Part shown: positions 1 through 7,667 of the stretch, piece by piece
How the letters are laid out: every line of letters starts with the position of its first letter
Position numbering within the stretch: the stretch's first letter is position 1
From: an uncultured Anaerovibrio sp.
GTDB lineage: Bacteria > Bacillota > Negativicutes > Selenomonadales > Selenomonadaceae
DNA length: 10,847 bases
Reading direction: 5' to 3'
Assembly (NCBI GenBank): GCA_934203205.1
Contig: CAKPYV010000052.1
Coordinates: 1 to 10,847, forward strand
Notes under the pieces: generated by a model
What the model was told of the DNA's origin: nothing
What the model saw: the letters and a program-made list of their open reading frames with translations, nothing else
The model's database searches: none
Translations under genes and position numbers: made by a program

Positions 1-18
1 ATTCCGTGGCATAAAAAT

Positions 19-45
19 ATCCGGGCAGTATATAACTACCCGGAT
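19..45. terminator. Hairpin, possible terminator (better on the minus strand)
   Basis: ATCCGGG (19-25) pairs perfectly with CCCGGAT (39-45), with three further pairs inside after one mismatch. On the plus strand the tail (TATAAGG) has no T-run. On the minus strand the hairpin is followed at once by ATTTTTAT, as expected for an intrinsic terminator of leftward transcription. It could serve as a bidirectional terminator for an unseen gene to the left. Confidence 0.4.
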
Positions 46-108
46 TATAAGGTCTAACTTTATGGGGTCACTACATTTATTTGTATTTTCATGGGCGTTT
101 TTTATAGG

Positions 109-150
109 GGCATATACCATTCCAAGCATGCTGGAGCTACATTGATGTGC
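109..150 (+). repeat. Dispersed intergenic repeat, copy A
   Basis: These 42 bases align without gaps to 10777-10818 near the other end of the window, with 35 of 42 identical. Both copies begin GGCATATACC and end ATTGATGTGC. No coding frame explains the conservation, so a repeated intergenic element is the simplest reading. It lies 20 bases left of a second, partial match to the same family (184-209). Confidence 0.7.
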
Positions 151-162
151 AAAACTGTATCT

Positions 163-336
163 CTATTAATGGCGATATGGGAGTACCCTTTCAGGCACGC
201 TCTCGCTACTTTTCTCGCCTAGCGGTACTAAAGCTCTCATGAGGCAATTCGTGGCTGACGCCCCGAAAGCTCATGAATCGCTAAGTACCGAGGCGCGAAG
301 AGTACCTGTGCAGGGTACTCCCATACCGCTTATTAG
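163..336. repeat. Large fold-back (inverted-repeat) element
   Basis: The outer arms 171-189 and 312-330 match in inverted orientation at 17 of 19 positions, including a perfect 13-base stretch (177-189 with 312-324). Pairing continues inward: 195-198 with 308-311, 207-220 with 291-304 (imperfect), 223-229 with 284-290, 232-234 with 280-282, 237-243 with 270-276, 248-251 with 264-267, and 253-255 with 260-262, closing on a TGAC tetraloop. The whole is therefore one rod-like hairpin of about 160 nt. TATTA occurs directly on both flanks (164-168 and 331-335), which could be a target-site duplication. It may be a MITE-like or REP-like element or a structured RNA; no transposase is present. Confidence 0.65.
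184..209 (+). repeat. Dispersed intergenic repeat, copy B (in fold-back 5' arm)
   Basis: These 26 bases differ at only 3 positions from 10783-10808, sharing TACCCTT and CAGGCACGCTC. Weaker similarity continues to about 237, matching 10811-10836. The copy forms part of the left arm of the fold-back element, which ties the two structures into one repeat family. Confidence 0.65.
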
Positions 337-448
337 CGTATTCATTGCGCCTTCCTGCTTTGGCAAGATGTGAAAAGACCTATTTTCTACGAGGATAGCA
401 GAATTATTGGGATTAGCAGTATCGATAAGCCTTGATGATTCGACAACA

Positions 449-525
449 GCCGGAGGGGCATGACACTTTTGCGTCGGGAGACTCTTGCTTTTGCGCAGCA
501 AAAGTGGCCCCGGTGGCAGTTTTTA
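449..525 (+). ncRNA. Candidate structured RNA ending in a terminator-like hairpin
   Basis: CACTTTTGC (464-472) pairs perfectly with GCAAAAGTG (498-506). The stem extends through a four-base bulge (460-463) to GGGGC (455-459) with GCCCC (507-511), then GCC (449-451) with GGC (515-517) across a small internal loop. The sequence AGTTTTTA follows, so the 3' end looks like an intrinsic terminator. A competing hairpin, CTTTTGC (488-494) with GCAAAAG (498-504), uses the same 3' strand. I cannot assign it to a known RNA family and see no clear promoter, so it could be only a terminator or a repeat remnant. Confidence 0.4.
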
Positions 526-751
526 TCATTACGGCCTCTGTGAATTGACTCAGCGACAAGCTGTATCTGTGCGTAAGGATAAACTCTCAGATAGGGCCAT
601 TAAGTCGTACAGAGCAAAAGTCGCCATGACCGCAGGCTGTATTTCGAGAATTTTTGATATATCGAATTATAATTACAACTCTAGGGAGAGATAGACAACT
701 CGATAAATCAGAATTATAAGGACTGATAATACATTTTCGACTTTTACAAGG

Positions 752-775
752 TACGAAAAAATTGTTCTTTTCGTA
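752..775. promoter_or_regulatory. Perfect palindrome TACGAAAA-N8-TTTTCGTA
   Basis: Two perfect 8-base inverted half-sites are separated by 8 bases, lying 38 bases upstream of the first gap promoter -10 box. The symmetry and position suit a dimeric repressor or activator site. It could instead be a weak AT-rich terminator, since TTTTA follows. It does not match the cre or CggR operator patterns I know, so the cognate regulator is unknown. Confidence 0.4.
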
Positions 776-809
776 TTTTATGCAATTGGGTACTGTTAGA
801 AATTACTTA

Positions 810-818
810 TGCTATAAT
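810..818 (+). promoter_or_regulatory. Extended -10 promoter (P1) upstream of gap
   Basis: A perfect TATAAT (813-818) is preceded by TGC, giving an extended -10 motif that can work with a weak -35. No good TTGACA stands at the normal distance. Transcription would start near 825 and read into gap. Confidence 0.5.
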
Positions 819-841
819 TAGTTAAATTTATGGAATATTGA

Positions 842-871
842 TTGACAATAGGCCTCGAATTAATGTATTAT
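842..871 (+). promoter_or_regulatory. Sigma-70-type promoter (P2) for gap
   Basis: A perfect TTGACA (842-847) is separated by 18 bases from TATTAT (866-871), with TG directly before the -10. This is the best promoter in the upstream region. Transcription would begin near 878, giving a leader of about 134 nt before the gap start codon. Confidence 0.75.
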
Positions 872-893
872 TAAGGTAATCAAAGGAGAAGAA

Positions 894-941
894 ATGCACT
901 TCTTTGGAAGATTGCCGATGTGCCGTTGCACATCACATTAG
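894..941 (+). CDS. Possible 15-residue leader peptide in the gap 5' leader
   Basis: An ATG sits 7 bases after AAAGGAG (882-888), a good ribosome binding site, and opens a frame of 15 codons (MHFFGRLPMCRCTSH) ending at TAG, just downstream of promoter P2. A perfect 7-bp hairpin (917-923 with 928-934) lies inside the frame. The ribosome binding site can itself pair imperfectly with 899-906. This could be a translated regulatory upstream frame, or the spacing may be chance in a structured leader. There is no run of one amino acid, so classical attenuation by a charged tRNA is not obvious. Confidence 0.35.
   Translation: MHFFGRLPMCRCTSH
917..934 (+). promoter_or_regulatory. Hairpin in the gap leader
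   Basis: GATGTGC and GCACATC pair perfectly around a CGTT loop. No T-run follows, so it is not an intrinsic terminator. In a highly expressed glycolytic message it may stabilise the 5' end or control translation of the small upstream frame. Confidence 0.45.
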
Positions 942-1011
942 CGGGTGATTTTCCTGCCGAAGAGTATGGCTTCACACAATTCTTTTACAAATTATAGGGG
1001 GTAATTTTAAC

Positions 1012-2025
1012 ATGGCAGTTAAAGTAGCTATTAATGGTTTTGGTCGTATTGGTCGTTTGGCATTCCGTCAGATGTTCGATGCAGAGGGTTATGAAGTTGT
1101 TGCTATCAACGACCTCACCAGCCCAAAGATGCTTGCACATCTTCTGAAGTATGATTCTTCCCAGGGCAAGTACGAGTACGCTGATGCTGTAACTGCAGGC
1201 GAGGATTCCATCACTGTAAACGGCAAAGAGATCAAGATCTATGCTTGCGCAGATGCTACCCAGATTCCTTGGGCAAAGCACGATGTTGATGTAGTTCTGG
1301 AGTGCACCGGGTTCTACACTTCCAAGGAGAAGGCTTCTGCTCATCTGAAGGCAGGCGCAAAGAAGGTTGTTATCTCTGCTCCAGCAGGCAACGACCTCCC
1401 TACTATCGTTTACAACGTAAACCACGAGACTCTGACCAAGGAAGACAAGGTTATCTCCGCAGCTTCCTGCACCACCAACTGCTTGGCTCCAATGGCTAAG
1501 GCTCTGAATGACTTGGCTCCTATTAAGTCCGGTATCATGGCTACCATTCATGCTTACACTGGCGATCAGATGACTCTTGATGGTCCTCAGCGTAAGGGCG
1601 ATCTCCGTCGTTCCCGTGCAGCTGCTGTTAATATCGTTCCTAACTCCACTGGTGCTGCAAAGGCTATCGGCCTGGTAATTCCAGAGCTGAAGGGCAAGCT
1701 CATCGGTGCTGCACAGCGCGTTCCAACTCCTACTGGTTCCACTACTCTGCTCTTCGCTGTAGTTGACAAGGAAGTTACCGTTGATGAGGTTAATGCAGCT
1801 ATGAAGGCTCAGGCTACTGAGTCCTTTGGTTACAACGAGGATGAGATCGTATCCAGCGATATCGTTGGTATGAGATTTGGTTCCCTGTTCGATGCTACCC
1901 AGACCATGGTTAGCCCTATCGGCAACGGCCAGACTCAGGTACAGGTTGTATCCTGGTATGACAACGAGAACTCCTACACCAGCCAGATGGTTCGTACCAT
2001 TAAGTACTTCGCTGAGTTGGGTTGA
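1012..2025 (+). CDS. gap: Glyceraldehyde-3-phosphate dehydrogenase, type I
   Basis: Cytosolic glycolytic enzyme that oxidises and phosphorylates glyceraldehyde 3-phosphate to 1,3-bisphosphoglycerate with NAD+. The 337-residue length is normal. The Rossmann motif GFGRIGR is at residues 9-15 and the acidic residue of the NAD-binding region is D34, which favours NAD+ over NADP+. The catalytic site SCTTNC contains nucleophile C153, and the general base is H180 in ATIHAYTGDQ. The C-terminal SWYDNE is at 314-319. The start is set by AGGGGG ten bases upstream. Codon use is strongly biased (AAG for Lys, CGT for Arg), as in very highly expressed genes. The gene has its own promoters and its own terminator before pgk, so it can be transcribed alone, with read-through feeding pgk. 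Confidence 0.98.
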   Translation: MAVKVAINGFGRIGRLAFRQMFDAEGYEVVAINDLTSPKMLAHLLKYDSSQGKYEYADAVTAGEDSITVNGKEIKIYACADATQIPWAKHDVDVVLECTGFYTSKEKASAHLKAGAKKVVISAPAGNDLPTIVYNVNHETLTKEDKVISAASCTTNCLAPMAKALNDLAPIKSGIMATIHAYTGDQMTLDGPQRKGDLRRSRAAAVNIVPNSTGAAKAIGLVIPELKGKLIGAAQRVPTPTGSTTLLFAVVDKEVTVDEVNAAMKAQATESFGYNEDEIVSSDIVGMRFGSLFDATQTMVSPIGNGQTQVQVVSWYDNENSYTSQMVRTIKYFAELG

Positions 2026-2066
2026 TTCTCTGAGTCTAGTAACTCAATAATTTAAAGATCCATTGA

Positions 2067-2123
2067 GGTCCGGCCTTTGATTCCCTGGAGGGAATTAGTT
2101 TGGGCCGGGCCTTTTCTTCTTTT
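2067..2123 (+). terminator. Strong composite intrinsic terminator after gap
   Basis: A ten-pair GC-rich outer stem (2067-2076 with 2102-2111, two G-U pairs) encloses a second perfect hairpin, ATTCCC (2080-2085) with GGGAAT (2090-2095) around TGGA. The sequence TTTTCTTCTTTT follows. Because no clear promoter lies between it and pgk, partial read-through probably sets the gap to pgk ratio. Confidence 0.88.
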
Positions 2124-2178
2124 GTAAAAATGGAAGAAAAAGGTATTCCCTATTATTTTAGCGGAGGTATGTTTTTCC

Positions 2179-3378
2179 ATGAACATGAATAAGAAAACTA
2201 TTAAAGATGTAGATTTGAAGGGCAAAAAGGTATTTTGCCGTGTAGACTATAATGTTCCATTTGATGAGAACATGAATATTACCAACGATACCCGTATCTT
2301 GGCTACTGTTCCTACTGTAACTTATTTGCTGGAGCAGGGTGCAGCTGTTATTCTCGCTTGCCACATCGGCCGTCCATCTGAGGCACGTGAGGATAAGTTC
2401 TCCACTAAGCACATTCTGAAGCGTCTCTCTGAGGTATTCAAGCAGGATGTAAAGTGGGCACCTGATTGTGTAGGTCCAGAGGCTGAGAAGGCTGCAGCTG
2501 ACCTGAAGCCAGGTGAGATTCTGTTGCTGGAGAATCTCCGTTACCACAAGGAAGAGAAGAAGAATGATCCTGAGTTTGCAAAGCAGCTGGCATCCTTGGC
2601 TGACATTGCTGTAAATGATGCATTTGGTGTTTCCCATCGTGCTCATGCAGCCAATGTTGGTATTGCACAGTACCTTGAGTCTGTTGCTGGCTTCCTGATG
2701 GAGAAGGAAATCAACTTCATCGGCAAGACTCTGGAGGCTCCTCAGCGTCCATTCGTTGCTATCATCGGTGGCGCTAAGGTTTCTGATAAGATCGGCGTTA
2801 TTTCCAACATGATTGACAAGGTAGATACTATTATCATCGGCGGTGGTATGGCTCATACCTTTGACGCTGCTAAGGGACTGCCTATTGGTAAATCTCTTTG
2901 TGAGAAGGATAAGTTCGAGGAAGCATTGGCTCAGTTGGACAAGGCAGAGAAGAAGGGCGTAAAGGTTGTTCTGCCTGTTGATCTGCGTATTGCTGATAAG
3001 TTTGCTCCAGATGCAAATGTACAGATTGTAGACGTAGACAAGGTTCCTGAGGATTGGGAGGCTCTGGATAGCGGCCCTAAGACCTCTGAGCTTTACACTG
3101 AGGCTCTGAAGGGTGCCAAGACTGTTATTTGGAACGGCCCTATGGGTGTATTTGAGTTTGATGCTTTTGCTGAGGGTACTTTGGCTGTTGCCAAGGCTGT
3201 TGCAGAGGCGACCAAGAATGGTGCTATCTCCATCGTAGGCGGTGGCGACTCCATTGCAGCGTTGAAGAAGACTGGCCTGTCTGATCAGATTTCTCATATT
3301 TCCACTGGTGGCGGTGCTACTTTGGAATTCCTGGAGGGTAAGGTTCTGCCAGGTATTGCAGCTATTGCTGACAAATAA
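2179..3378 (+). CDS. pgk: Phosphoglycerate kinase
   Basis: Transfers the acyl phosphate of 1,3-bisphosphoglycerate to ADP, giving 3-phosphoglycerate and ATP in the cytosol. At 399 residues it is full length. Family motifs are in order: RVDYNVPFD (21-29), HIGRP (62-66), ENLRYHKEE (118-126) and VSHRAHA (151-157) of the substrate-binding N domain; GGAKVSDKI (197-205); WNGPMGVFE (318-326); and GGGDS (354-358) and STGGGA (375-380) of the nucleotide-binding C domain. The ATG at 2179 is favoured, 11 bases after GGAGG. A second in-frame ATG at 2185 is too far (17 bases). It is followed after 47 bases by tpiA, forming a pgk-tpiA-gpmI transcription unit probably fed by read-through from gap. Codon bias is strong. 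Confidence 0.98.
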   Translation: MNMNKKTIKDVDLKGKKVFCRVDYNVPFDENMNITNDTRILATVPTVTYLLEQGAAVILACHIGRPSEAREDKFSTKHILKRLSEVFKQDVKWAPDCVGPEAEKAAADLKPGEILLLENLRYHKEEKKNDPEFAKQLASLADIAVNDAFGVSHRAHAANVGIAQYLESVAGFLMEKEINFIGKTLEAPQRPFVAIIGGAKVSDKIGVISNMIDKVDTIIIGGGMAHTFDAAKGLPIGKSLCEKDKFEEALAQLDKAEKKGVKVVLPVDLRIADKFAPDANVQIVDVDKVPEDWEALDSGPKTSELYTEALKGAKTVIWNGPMGVFEFDAFAEGTLAVAKAVAEATKNGAISIVGGGDSIAALKKTGLSDQISHISTGGGATLEFLEGKVLPGIAAIADK

Positions 3379-3425
3379 GTTTTTTATTTTGACATATATA
3401 TAGAATATAGGGGGATAAAATTATT

Positions 3426-4178
3426 ATGGCACGTAGACCTATTATTGCTGGTAACTGGAAGATGAACAACACCATTGCTGAGGGTGTAGCACTGATTAAG
3501 GAGTTGGCACCATTGGTTGCTGACGTAAAGGACGTTGACATCGTTGCTTGCCCAACTGCTACTGCACTGGCTGCTGTAGCTGAGGCTGCCAAGGGTACCA
3601 ACATTCACATTGGTGCACAGAATGTTCACTGGGAGCCAAAGGGAGCTTTCACTGGTGAGATTTCCACTGGTATGCTGAACGAGATCGGCGTTGAGTACTG
3701 CGTACTTGGTCATTCCGAGCGTCGTGACTATTTCGGCGAGACTGATGAGGGCGTAAACAAGCGTGCAAAGGCTGCTTTCGCTGCTGGTATCACTCCTATT
3801 ATCTGCTGCGGCGAGTCCCTGGAGATTCGTGAGGCTGGCAACTACATCGATCATGTAGTTGGTCAGATTAATGCAGCTCTGGAAGGCTTCACTGCTGATG
3901 ATGTAGCAAAGCTGGTTATTGCTTATGAGCCAATCTGGGCTATCGGCACTGGCAAGACTGCTACCTTCGAGCAGGCTGAGGAAGTTTGCAAGGCTATCCG
4001 TGAGGCTGTTGCTAAGAAGTTCAACCAGACTGCTGCAGATGCAATCCGCATTCAGTATGGCGGCTCTGTAAAGCCAGCTACCATTAAGGATCTCATGGCT
4101 CAGCCAAACGTAGATGGTGCTCTGGTAGGCGGTGCTTCCCTGAAGGCTGCTGACTTCAGCGCAATCGTAAAGTTCTAA
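3426..4178 (+). CDS. tpiA: Triosephosphate isomerase
   Basis: Interconverts dihydroxyacetone phosphate and glyceraldehyde 3-phosphate, feeding gap. The 250 residues form the usual single TIM barrel. Catalytic residues are K12 (in AGNWKMN), H96 (in LGHSERR) and E168 (in AYEPIWAIGTGK, which also carries the mobile phosphate-gripping loop 6). Phosphate-binding YGGSV is at 211-215 and GGAS at 235-238. The start follows AGGGGG by about 11 bases. It is separated from pgk by 47 bases and from gpmI by 28 bases with no terminator, so co-transcription is expected. Codon use matches the other glycolytic genes. Confidence 0.98.
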   Translation: MARRPIIAGNWKMNNTIAEGVALIKELAPLVADVKDVDIVACPTATALAAVAEAAKGTNIHIGAQNVHWEPKGAFTGEISTGMLNEIGVEYCVLGHSERRDYFGETDEGVNKRAKAAFAAGITPIICCGESLEIREAGNYIDHVVGQINAALEGFTADDVAKLVIAYEPIWAIGTGKTATFEQAEEVCKAIREAVAKKFNQTAADAIRIQYGGSVKPATIKDLMAQPNVDGALVGGASLKAADFSAIVKF

Positions 4179-4206
4179 TTCGGTTTACTAGAAAGTAAGG
4201 TTTATA

Positions 4207-5739
4207 ATGGCAAAGTTGAAAAATGCTCCTGTAGCATTGATTATTATGGATGGTGTTGGTTATGGCAATACTGCTGATAACAACAACGCTGTTCAGATTG
4301 CAAAAACCCCAGTTCTTGATGAGTTGAAGCAGAAATTCCCTGCTACTCATATTTTTGCCTCTGGCGAATATGTTGGTTTGCCTGATGGACAGATGGGTAA
4401 CTCCGAGGTTGGACATACCAATATTGGTGCAGGCCGAGTTATTTATCAGGCTCTTACCCGTATTACCAAGGCAATCAAGGACGGAGATTTCTTTGAGAAC
4501 AAGGCCCTGCTCAGCGTAACTGATGCTGTAAAGGCAGACGGTGGCGCTTTGCATCTCATGGGTCTGGTCTCTCCAGGCGGTGTTCACAGCCATAGCCAGC
4601 ATCTGTATGGACTGCTGGAGCTGGCCAAAAAGCAGGGTATCCAGAAGGTATACGTGCATGCCTTCCTGGATGGTCGTGACGTAGATCCTTCCTCTGCAGC
4701 TGAGTATGTAGCTGAGCTGCAGGCTAAGATTGACGAAATCGGCTGTGGTGCAATTGCCACTCTGTCTGGTCGTTACTATGCAATGGATCGTGATAATCGC
4801 TGGGAGCGTGTTCAGAAAGCTTATGATGCTATTGCTCGTGGTGAAGGTGTCAAGGCTTCTGACGCTGTAGAAGCTGTCAATGCATCCTATGCTGATGATG
4901 TAACTGACGAATTTGTTGTTCCTGTTGTTGTAGGTGACTATCAGGGTGTAAACGATGGTGATGGAGTAATCTTCTTCAACTTCCGTCCTGATAGAGCTCG
5001 TGAGCTGACTCACGCCTTTACTGATGAAGAGTTCAGCGGTTTTGACCGCAAGGAAGCAAAGCTGGCCTTTGCAACTATGACTCAGTATGAGGAAGGCTTG
5101 AATGTTCAGGTGGCATATCCTCCTGAAACCATTGAGAATACCCTTGGTCAGGTTATTGCCAAGAATGGCATGACTCAGCTGCGTATTGCAGAGACTGAGA
5201 AGTATGCTCATGTAACCTTCTTCTTCAATGGCGGTGTAGAGGAGCCATATGAGGGTGAGGAGCGTATCCTGGTACCTTCTCCAAAGGTTGCTACCTATGA
5301 TCTCCAGCCTGAGATGAGTGCTATTGAGGTTACTGACAAGGTTGTTGAAGCTATCAAGTCCGGCAAGTATGACTTTATCATCCTGAACTATGCAAATGGT
5401 GATATGGTTGGTCATACTGGCGTTATTCCTGCAGCTGTCAAGGCTGTTGAGACTGTTGATACCTGCGTTGGCCGTTTTGTTGAGGCTATCCGTGAGGTGG
5501 GCGGCGATGTATGTATTACTGCTGACCACGGCAATGCTGATCAGATGGTTGACCCTGAGACTGGTGCACCATTTACTGCTCATACTACCAATCCGGTACC
5601 ATTTATCGTGGTATCTGATAGAGTAAATTGGATTGCTTCCGATGGCGCTCTGTGTGACATTGCACCTACTCTGCTGACTTTGGCAGGCATGGATATTCCT
5701 GCTGAAATGACTGGCAGCAGTCTGGTTAAAGTTAAGTAA
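4207..5739 (+). CDS. gpmI: 2,3-bisphosphoglycerate-independent phosphoglycerate mutase
   Basis: Converts 3-phosphoglycerate to 2-phosphoglycerate through a phosphoserine intermediate, using two Mn2+ ions and no bisphosphoglycerate. The 510 residues are normal for this alkaline-phosphatase-superfamily enzyme. Visible active-site parts are metal ligand D15 (IMDGVG), nucleophile S66 (GNSEVGH), H127 (VHSH), HAFLDGRDVDP (151-161), SGRYYAMDRD (187-196), FFNFRPDRAR (256-265), and the second metal cluster D399, H403, D440, H441 and H459. The start follows AAGTAAGG by 6 bases. It completes the gap-pgk-tpiA-gpmI set. The gene that usually follows, eno, is absent here; instead a scaffold-like gene starts 108 bases downstream. 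Confidence 0.98.
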   Translation: MAKLKNAPVALIIMDGVGYGNTADNNNAVQIAKTPVLDELKQKFPATHIFASGEYVGLPDGQMGNSEVGHTNIGAGRVIYQALTRITKAIKDGDFFENKALLSVTDAVKADGGALHLMGLVSPGGVHSHSQHLYGLLELAKKQGIQKVYVHAFLDGRDVDPSSAAEYVAELQAKIDEIGCGAIATLSGRYYAMDRDNRWERVQKAYDAIARGEGVKASDAVEAVNASYADDVTDEFVVPVVVGDYQGVNDGDGVIFFNFRPDRARELTHAFTDEEFSGFDRKEAKLAFATMTQYEEGLNVQVAYPPETIENTLGQVIAKNGMTQLRIAETEKYAHVTFFFNGGVEEPYEGEERILVPSPKVATYDLQPEMSAIEVTDKVVEAIKSGKYDFIILNYANGDMVGHTGVIPAAVKAVETVDTCVGRFVEAIREVGGDVCITADHGNADQMVDPETGAPFTAHTTNPVPFIVVSDRVNWIASDGALCDIAPTLLTLAGMDIPAEMTGSSLVKVK

Positions 5740-5742
5740 TTA

Positions 5743-5760
5743 ATCCCTGCTTGCAGGGAT
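5743..5760 (+). repeat. Perfect short hairpin just after gpmI
   Basis: ATCCCTGC and GCAGGGAT pair perfectly around TT, beginning 4 bases after the gpmI stop codon. No T-run follows, so termination is doubtful. It may protect the upstream message 3' end or mark a processing point. Confidence 0.5.
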
Positions 5761-5770
5761 ATATGGCTGT

Positions 5771-5807
5771 CGCAGGAACATTGTCCCTCTGGGAGAATGC
5801 TCCTGCG
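5771..5807 (+). promoter_or_regulatory. Extended hairpin upstream of the scaffold gene
   Basis: CGCAGGA (5771-5777) pairs with TCCTGCG (5801-5807). After one mismatch, 5779-5782 pair with 5796-5799, and TCCC (5784-5787) with GGGA (5791-5794) closes a three-base loop. No T-run follows. It could be a processed RNA stem or a regulatory leader separating glycolytic from scaffold expression. A bare TATAAT (5820-5825) lies after it but lacks a -35 partner, so an independent promoter is possible but weakly supported. Confidence 0.45.
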
Positions 5808-5847
5808 TGGCTTGTGTAATATAATTTAGTGAAGAGAGGAATACGAA

Positions 5848-6543
5848 ATGATTTATTATGATAAGCATGTTGAAGACATGACTTGCATTGCAAAAGAAGT
5901 AAACCATGGTCCAGCTCCAATTCCAGAAGAGGGCCAGTGGGTACAGTCCAAGGAGATTAAGGACATCAGCGGCCTCACTCATGGTGTAGGCTGGTGTGCT
6001 CCTCAGCAGGGCGCTTGCAAACTTACCCTGAATGTAAAAGAGGGTATCATTGAGGAAGCCTTGGTTGAGACTGTAGGCTGCTCCGGTATGACTCATTCTG
6101 CTGCCATGGCTGCAGAGATTCTGCCAGGCAAGACCATTCTGGAAGCTCTGAACACTGACCTGGTTTGCGATGCTATCAACACTGCTATGCGTGAGCTGTT
6201 CCTGCAGATTGTTTATGGCCGTACCCAGACTGCGTTCTCCGACAATGGTCTGCCAGTAGGTGCTGGTCTGGACGATCTTGGTAAAGGTCTCCGCAGCCAG
6301 GTAGGTACTTTGTATTCCACAAAGCTTAAAGGTCCTCGTTACCTCGAATTGGCAGAGGGTTATGTTACCCGTCTGGCTATTGATGCAGAAGACCGCGTAA
6401 TCGGTTATGAGGTTGTTCAGCTGGGCAAGGCTATGGAGGCTATTAAGGCTGGTACTGATGCTAATGAGGCAATCAAGGCCAACACCTCCACCAAGGGCCG
6501 CTTCGCTGATGCTGCTCGCTACATCGATCCTCGTAAAGAATAA
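5848..6543 (+). CDS. NifU/IscU-like iron-sulfur cluster scaffold-type protein
   Basis: 231 residues with a core resembling the IscU/NifU N-terminal fold: HGVGWCAPQQGACKL (45-59), then VGCSGMTHSAAMAAEILPGK (76-95), which parallels the scaffold pattern GCxxSxAS...GK. Cysteines are C13, C50, C57, C78 and C107. The usual third ligand region of IscU (a His-Cys pair near the C-terminus) is not recognisable; instead there is a C-terminal extension of about 100 residues. Cluster binding is thus plausible but not shown. The start follows AGAGAGGA by 7 bases. A GGGtGRT-family gene begins 31 bases downstream, a pairing I know from anaerobic Bacillota, so the two probably act together. Codons are as biased as in the glycolytic genes, suggesting an abundant protein. 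Confidence 0.82.
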   Translation: MIYYDKHVEDMTCIAKEVNHGPAPIPEEGQWVQSKEIKDISGLTHGVGWCAPQQGACKLTLNVKEGIIEEALVETVGCSGMTHSAAMAAEILPGKTILEALNTDLVCDAINTAMRELFLQIVYGRTQTAFSDNGLPVGAGLDDLGKGLRSQVGTLYSTKLKGPRYLELAEGYVTRLAIDAEDRVIGYEVVQLGKAMEAIKAGTDANEAIKANTSTKGRFADAARYIDPRKE

Positions 6544-6574
6544 TTTGAGATAATAGGAAGGACTGAAATAGAAA

Positions 6575-7576
6575 ATGGCATTATTTGAAGGCTATGAGCG
6601 CCGTATTGACGGTATCAACGAAGTTTGTAAGAAATACGACATTCCATCTATTGAAGCAGCTGCTGACATCTGCAAGGAGAAGGGCTTTGACCCTGCAGCT
6701 ATCGTAGCTGACCTGCAGCCAATCTGCTTCGAGAACGCAAAGTGGGCTTATACTCTTGGTGCAGCTATTGCAATCAAGAAGGGCTGCACCAGCGCTGTAG
6801 ACGCTGCTAAGGCTATTGGCGAAGGCCTCCAGGCTTTCTGCGTACCTGGTTCCGTTGCTGACCATCGTAAGGTAGGTCTGGGCCATGGTAACCTGGCTGC
6901 TATGCTGCTGTCCGAGGATTCCGGCTGCTTCGCATTCCTGGCTGGTCACGAGTCCTTTGCTGCTGCTGAGGGTGCTATTGGTATCGCTCAGACTGCAAAC
7001 AAGGTTCGTAAGAACCCTCTCCGCGTTATCCTGAACGGTCTTGGCAAGGACGCTGCTCAGATTATTTCCCGTATCAATGGCTTTACTTACGTTCAGACTC
7101 AGTATGACTACAAGGCTGGCAAGGTAAACGTTGTTAAGGAAGTTGCTTACTCTGATGGCCCTCGTTCCAAGGTAAAGTGCTACGGTGCTGATTCCGTTCC
7201 AGAGGGTGTTGCTATCATGCACCTGGAGAACGTTGATATCTCCATTACTGGTAACTCCACCAATCCTACCCGCTTCCAGCATCCAGTAGCTGGTACCTAC
7301 AAGAAGGAGCGCATTGAGGAAGGCAAGAAGTACTTCTCCGTAGCTTCCGGTGGTGGTACTGGCCGTACCCTGCATCCAGATAACATGGCTGCAGGCCCTG
7401 CATCCTATGGTATGACCGATACTCTCGGCCGTATGCATTCTGATGCACAGTTTGCTGGTTCTTCTTCCGTACCTGCTCATGTTGACATGATGGGCCTCAT
7501 TGGTGCTGGTAACAACCCAATGGTTGGTATGTCTGTTGCTGTAGCAGTTGCTGTACAGGAAGCAATGGCAAAATAA
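6575..7576 (+). CDS. GGGtGRT family protein of unknown function
   Basis: 333 residues carrying the family-defining motif GGGTGRT at 259-265, followed by LHPDNMAAGPASYGM. I recognise this as the GGGtGRT protein family, whose biochemical role is not established to my knowledge. No signal peptide or membrane segment is seen, so it should be cytosolic. Seven cysteines are present (18, 33, 51, 71, 89, 118, 202), and Gly/Ala/Ser-rich stretches occur at 103-140 and 293-330. It lies 31 bases after the scaffold-like gene with AGGAAGGA upstream, and a strong terminator follows. Only two Lys codons are AAA, the rest AAG, and Arg is CGT/CGC, so expression is likely high. Partnership in cluster assembly or redox metabolism is inference. 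Confidence 0.92.
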   Translation: MALFEGYERRIDGINEVCKKYDIPSIEAAADICKEKGFDPAAIVADLQPICFENAKWAYTLGAAIAIKKGCTSAVDAAKAIGEGLQAFCVPGSVADHRKVGLGHGNLAAMLLSEDSGCFAFLAGHESFAAAEGAIGIAQTANKVRKNPLRVILNGLGKDAAQIISRINGFTYVQTQYDYKAGKVNVVKEVAYSDGPRSKVKCYGADSVPEGVAIMHLENVDISITGNSTNPTRFQHPVAGTYKKERIEEGKKYFSVASGGGTGRTLHPDNMAAGPASYGMTDTLGRMHSDAQFAGSSSVPAHVDMMGLIGAGNNPMVGMSVAVAVAVQEAMAK

Positions 7577-7605
7577 TCTAAGCTGGATTTTGGCTTAAAC
7601 ATAGG

Positions 7606-7636
7606 CAGCTCTCCGAATTTCGGGGAGCTGTTTTTT
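7606..7636 (+). terminator. Strong intrinsic terminator after the GGGtGRT gene
   Basis: An 11-pair stem (7606-7616 with 7620-7630, one G-U pair) closes a three-base loop and is followed by six T residues. It ends the glycolysis/scaffold expression block. Only 31 bases then separate it from the polymerase start codon. Confidence 0.93.
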
Positions 7637-7667
7637 GTAGAATTAATCGGCCGTTAGGAGGTAAATT

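Larger units (their letters stand above)
1..840. other. Long non-coding region rich in secondary structure
   Basis: No protein gene in this stretch can be supported: the open frames present (271-501 minus, starting at TTG; 485-694 plus) have no convincing ribosome binding site, resemble no family I recognise, and run through inverted repeats. The structured parts are listed separately. In 331-448 and 526-751 I see nothing recognisable: no tRNA, no riboswitch consensus I know, and no clear promoter. The end of an upstream gene could lie just left of base 1. Confidence 0.7.
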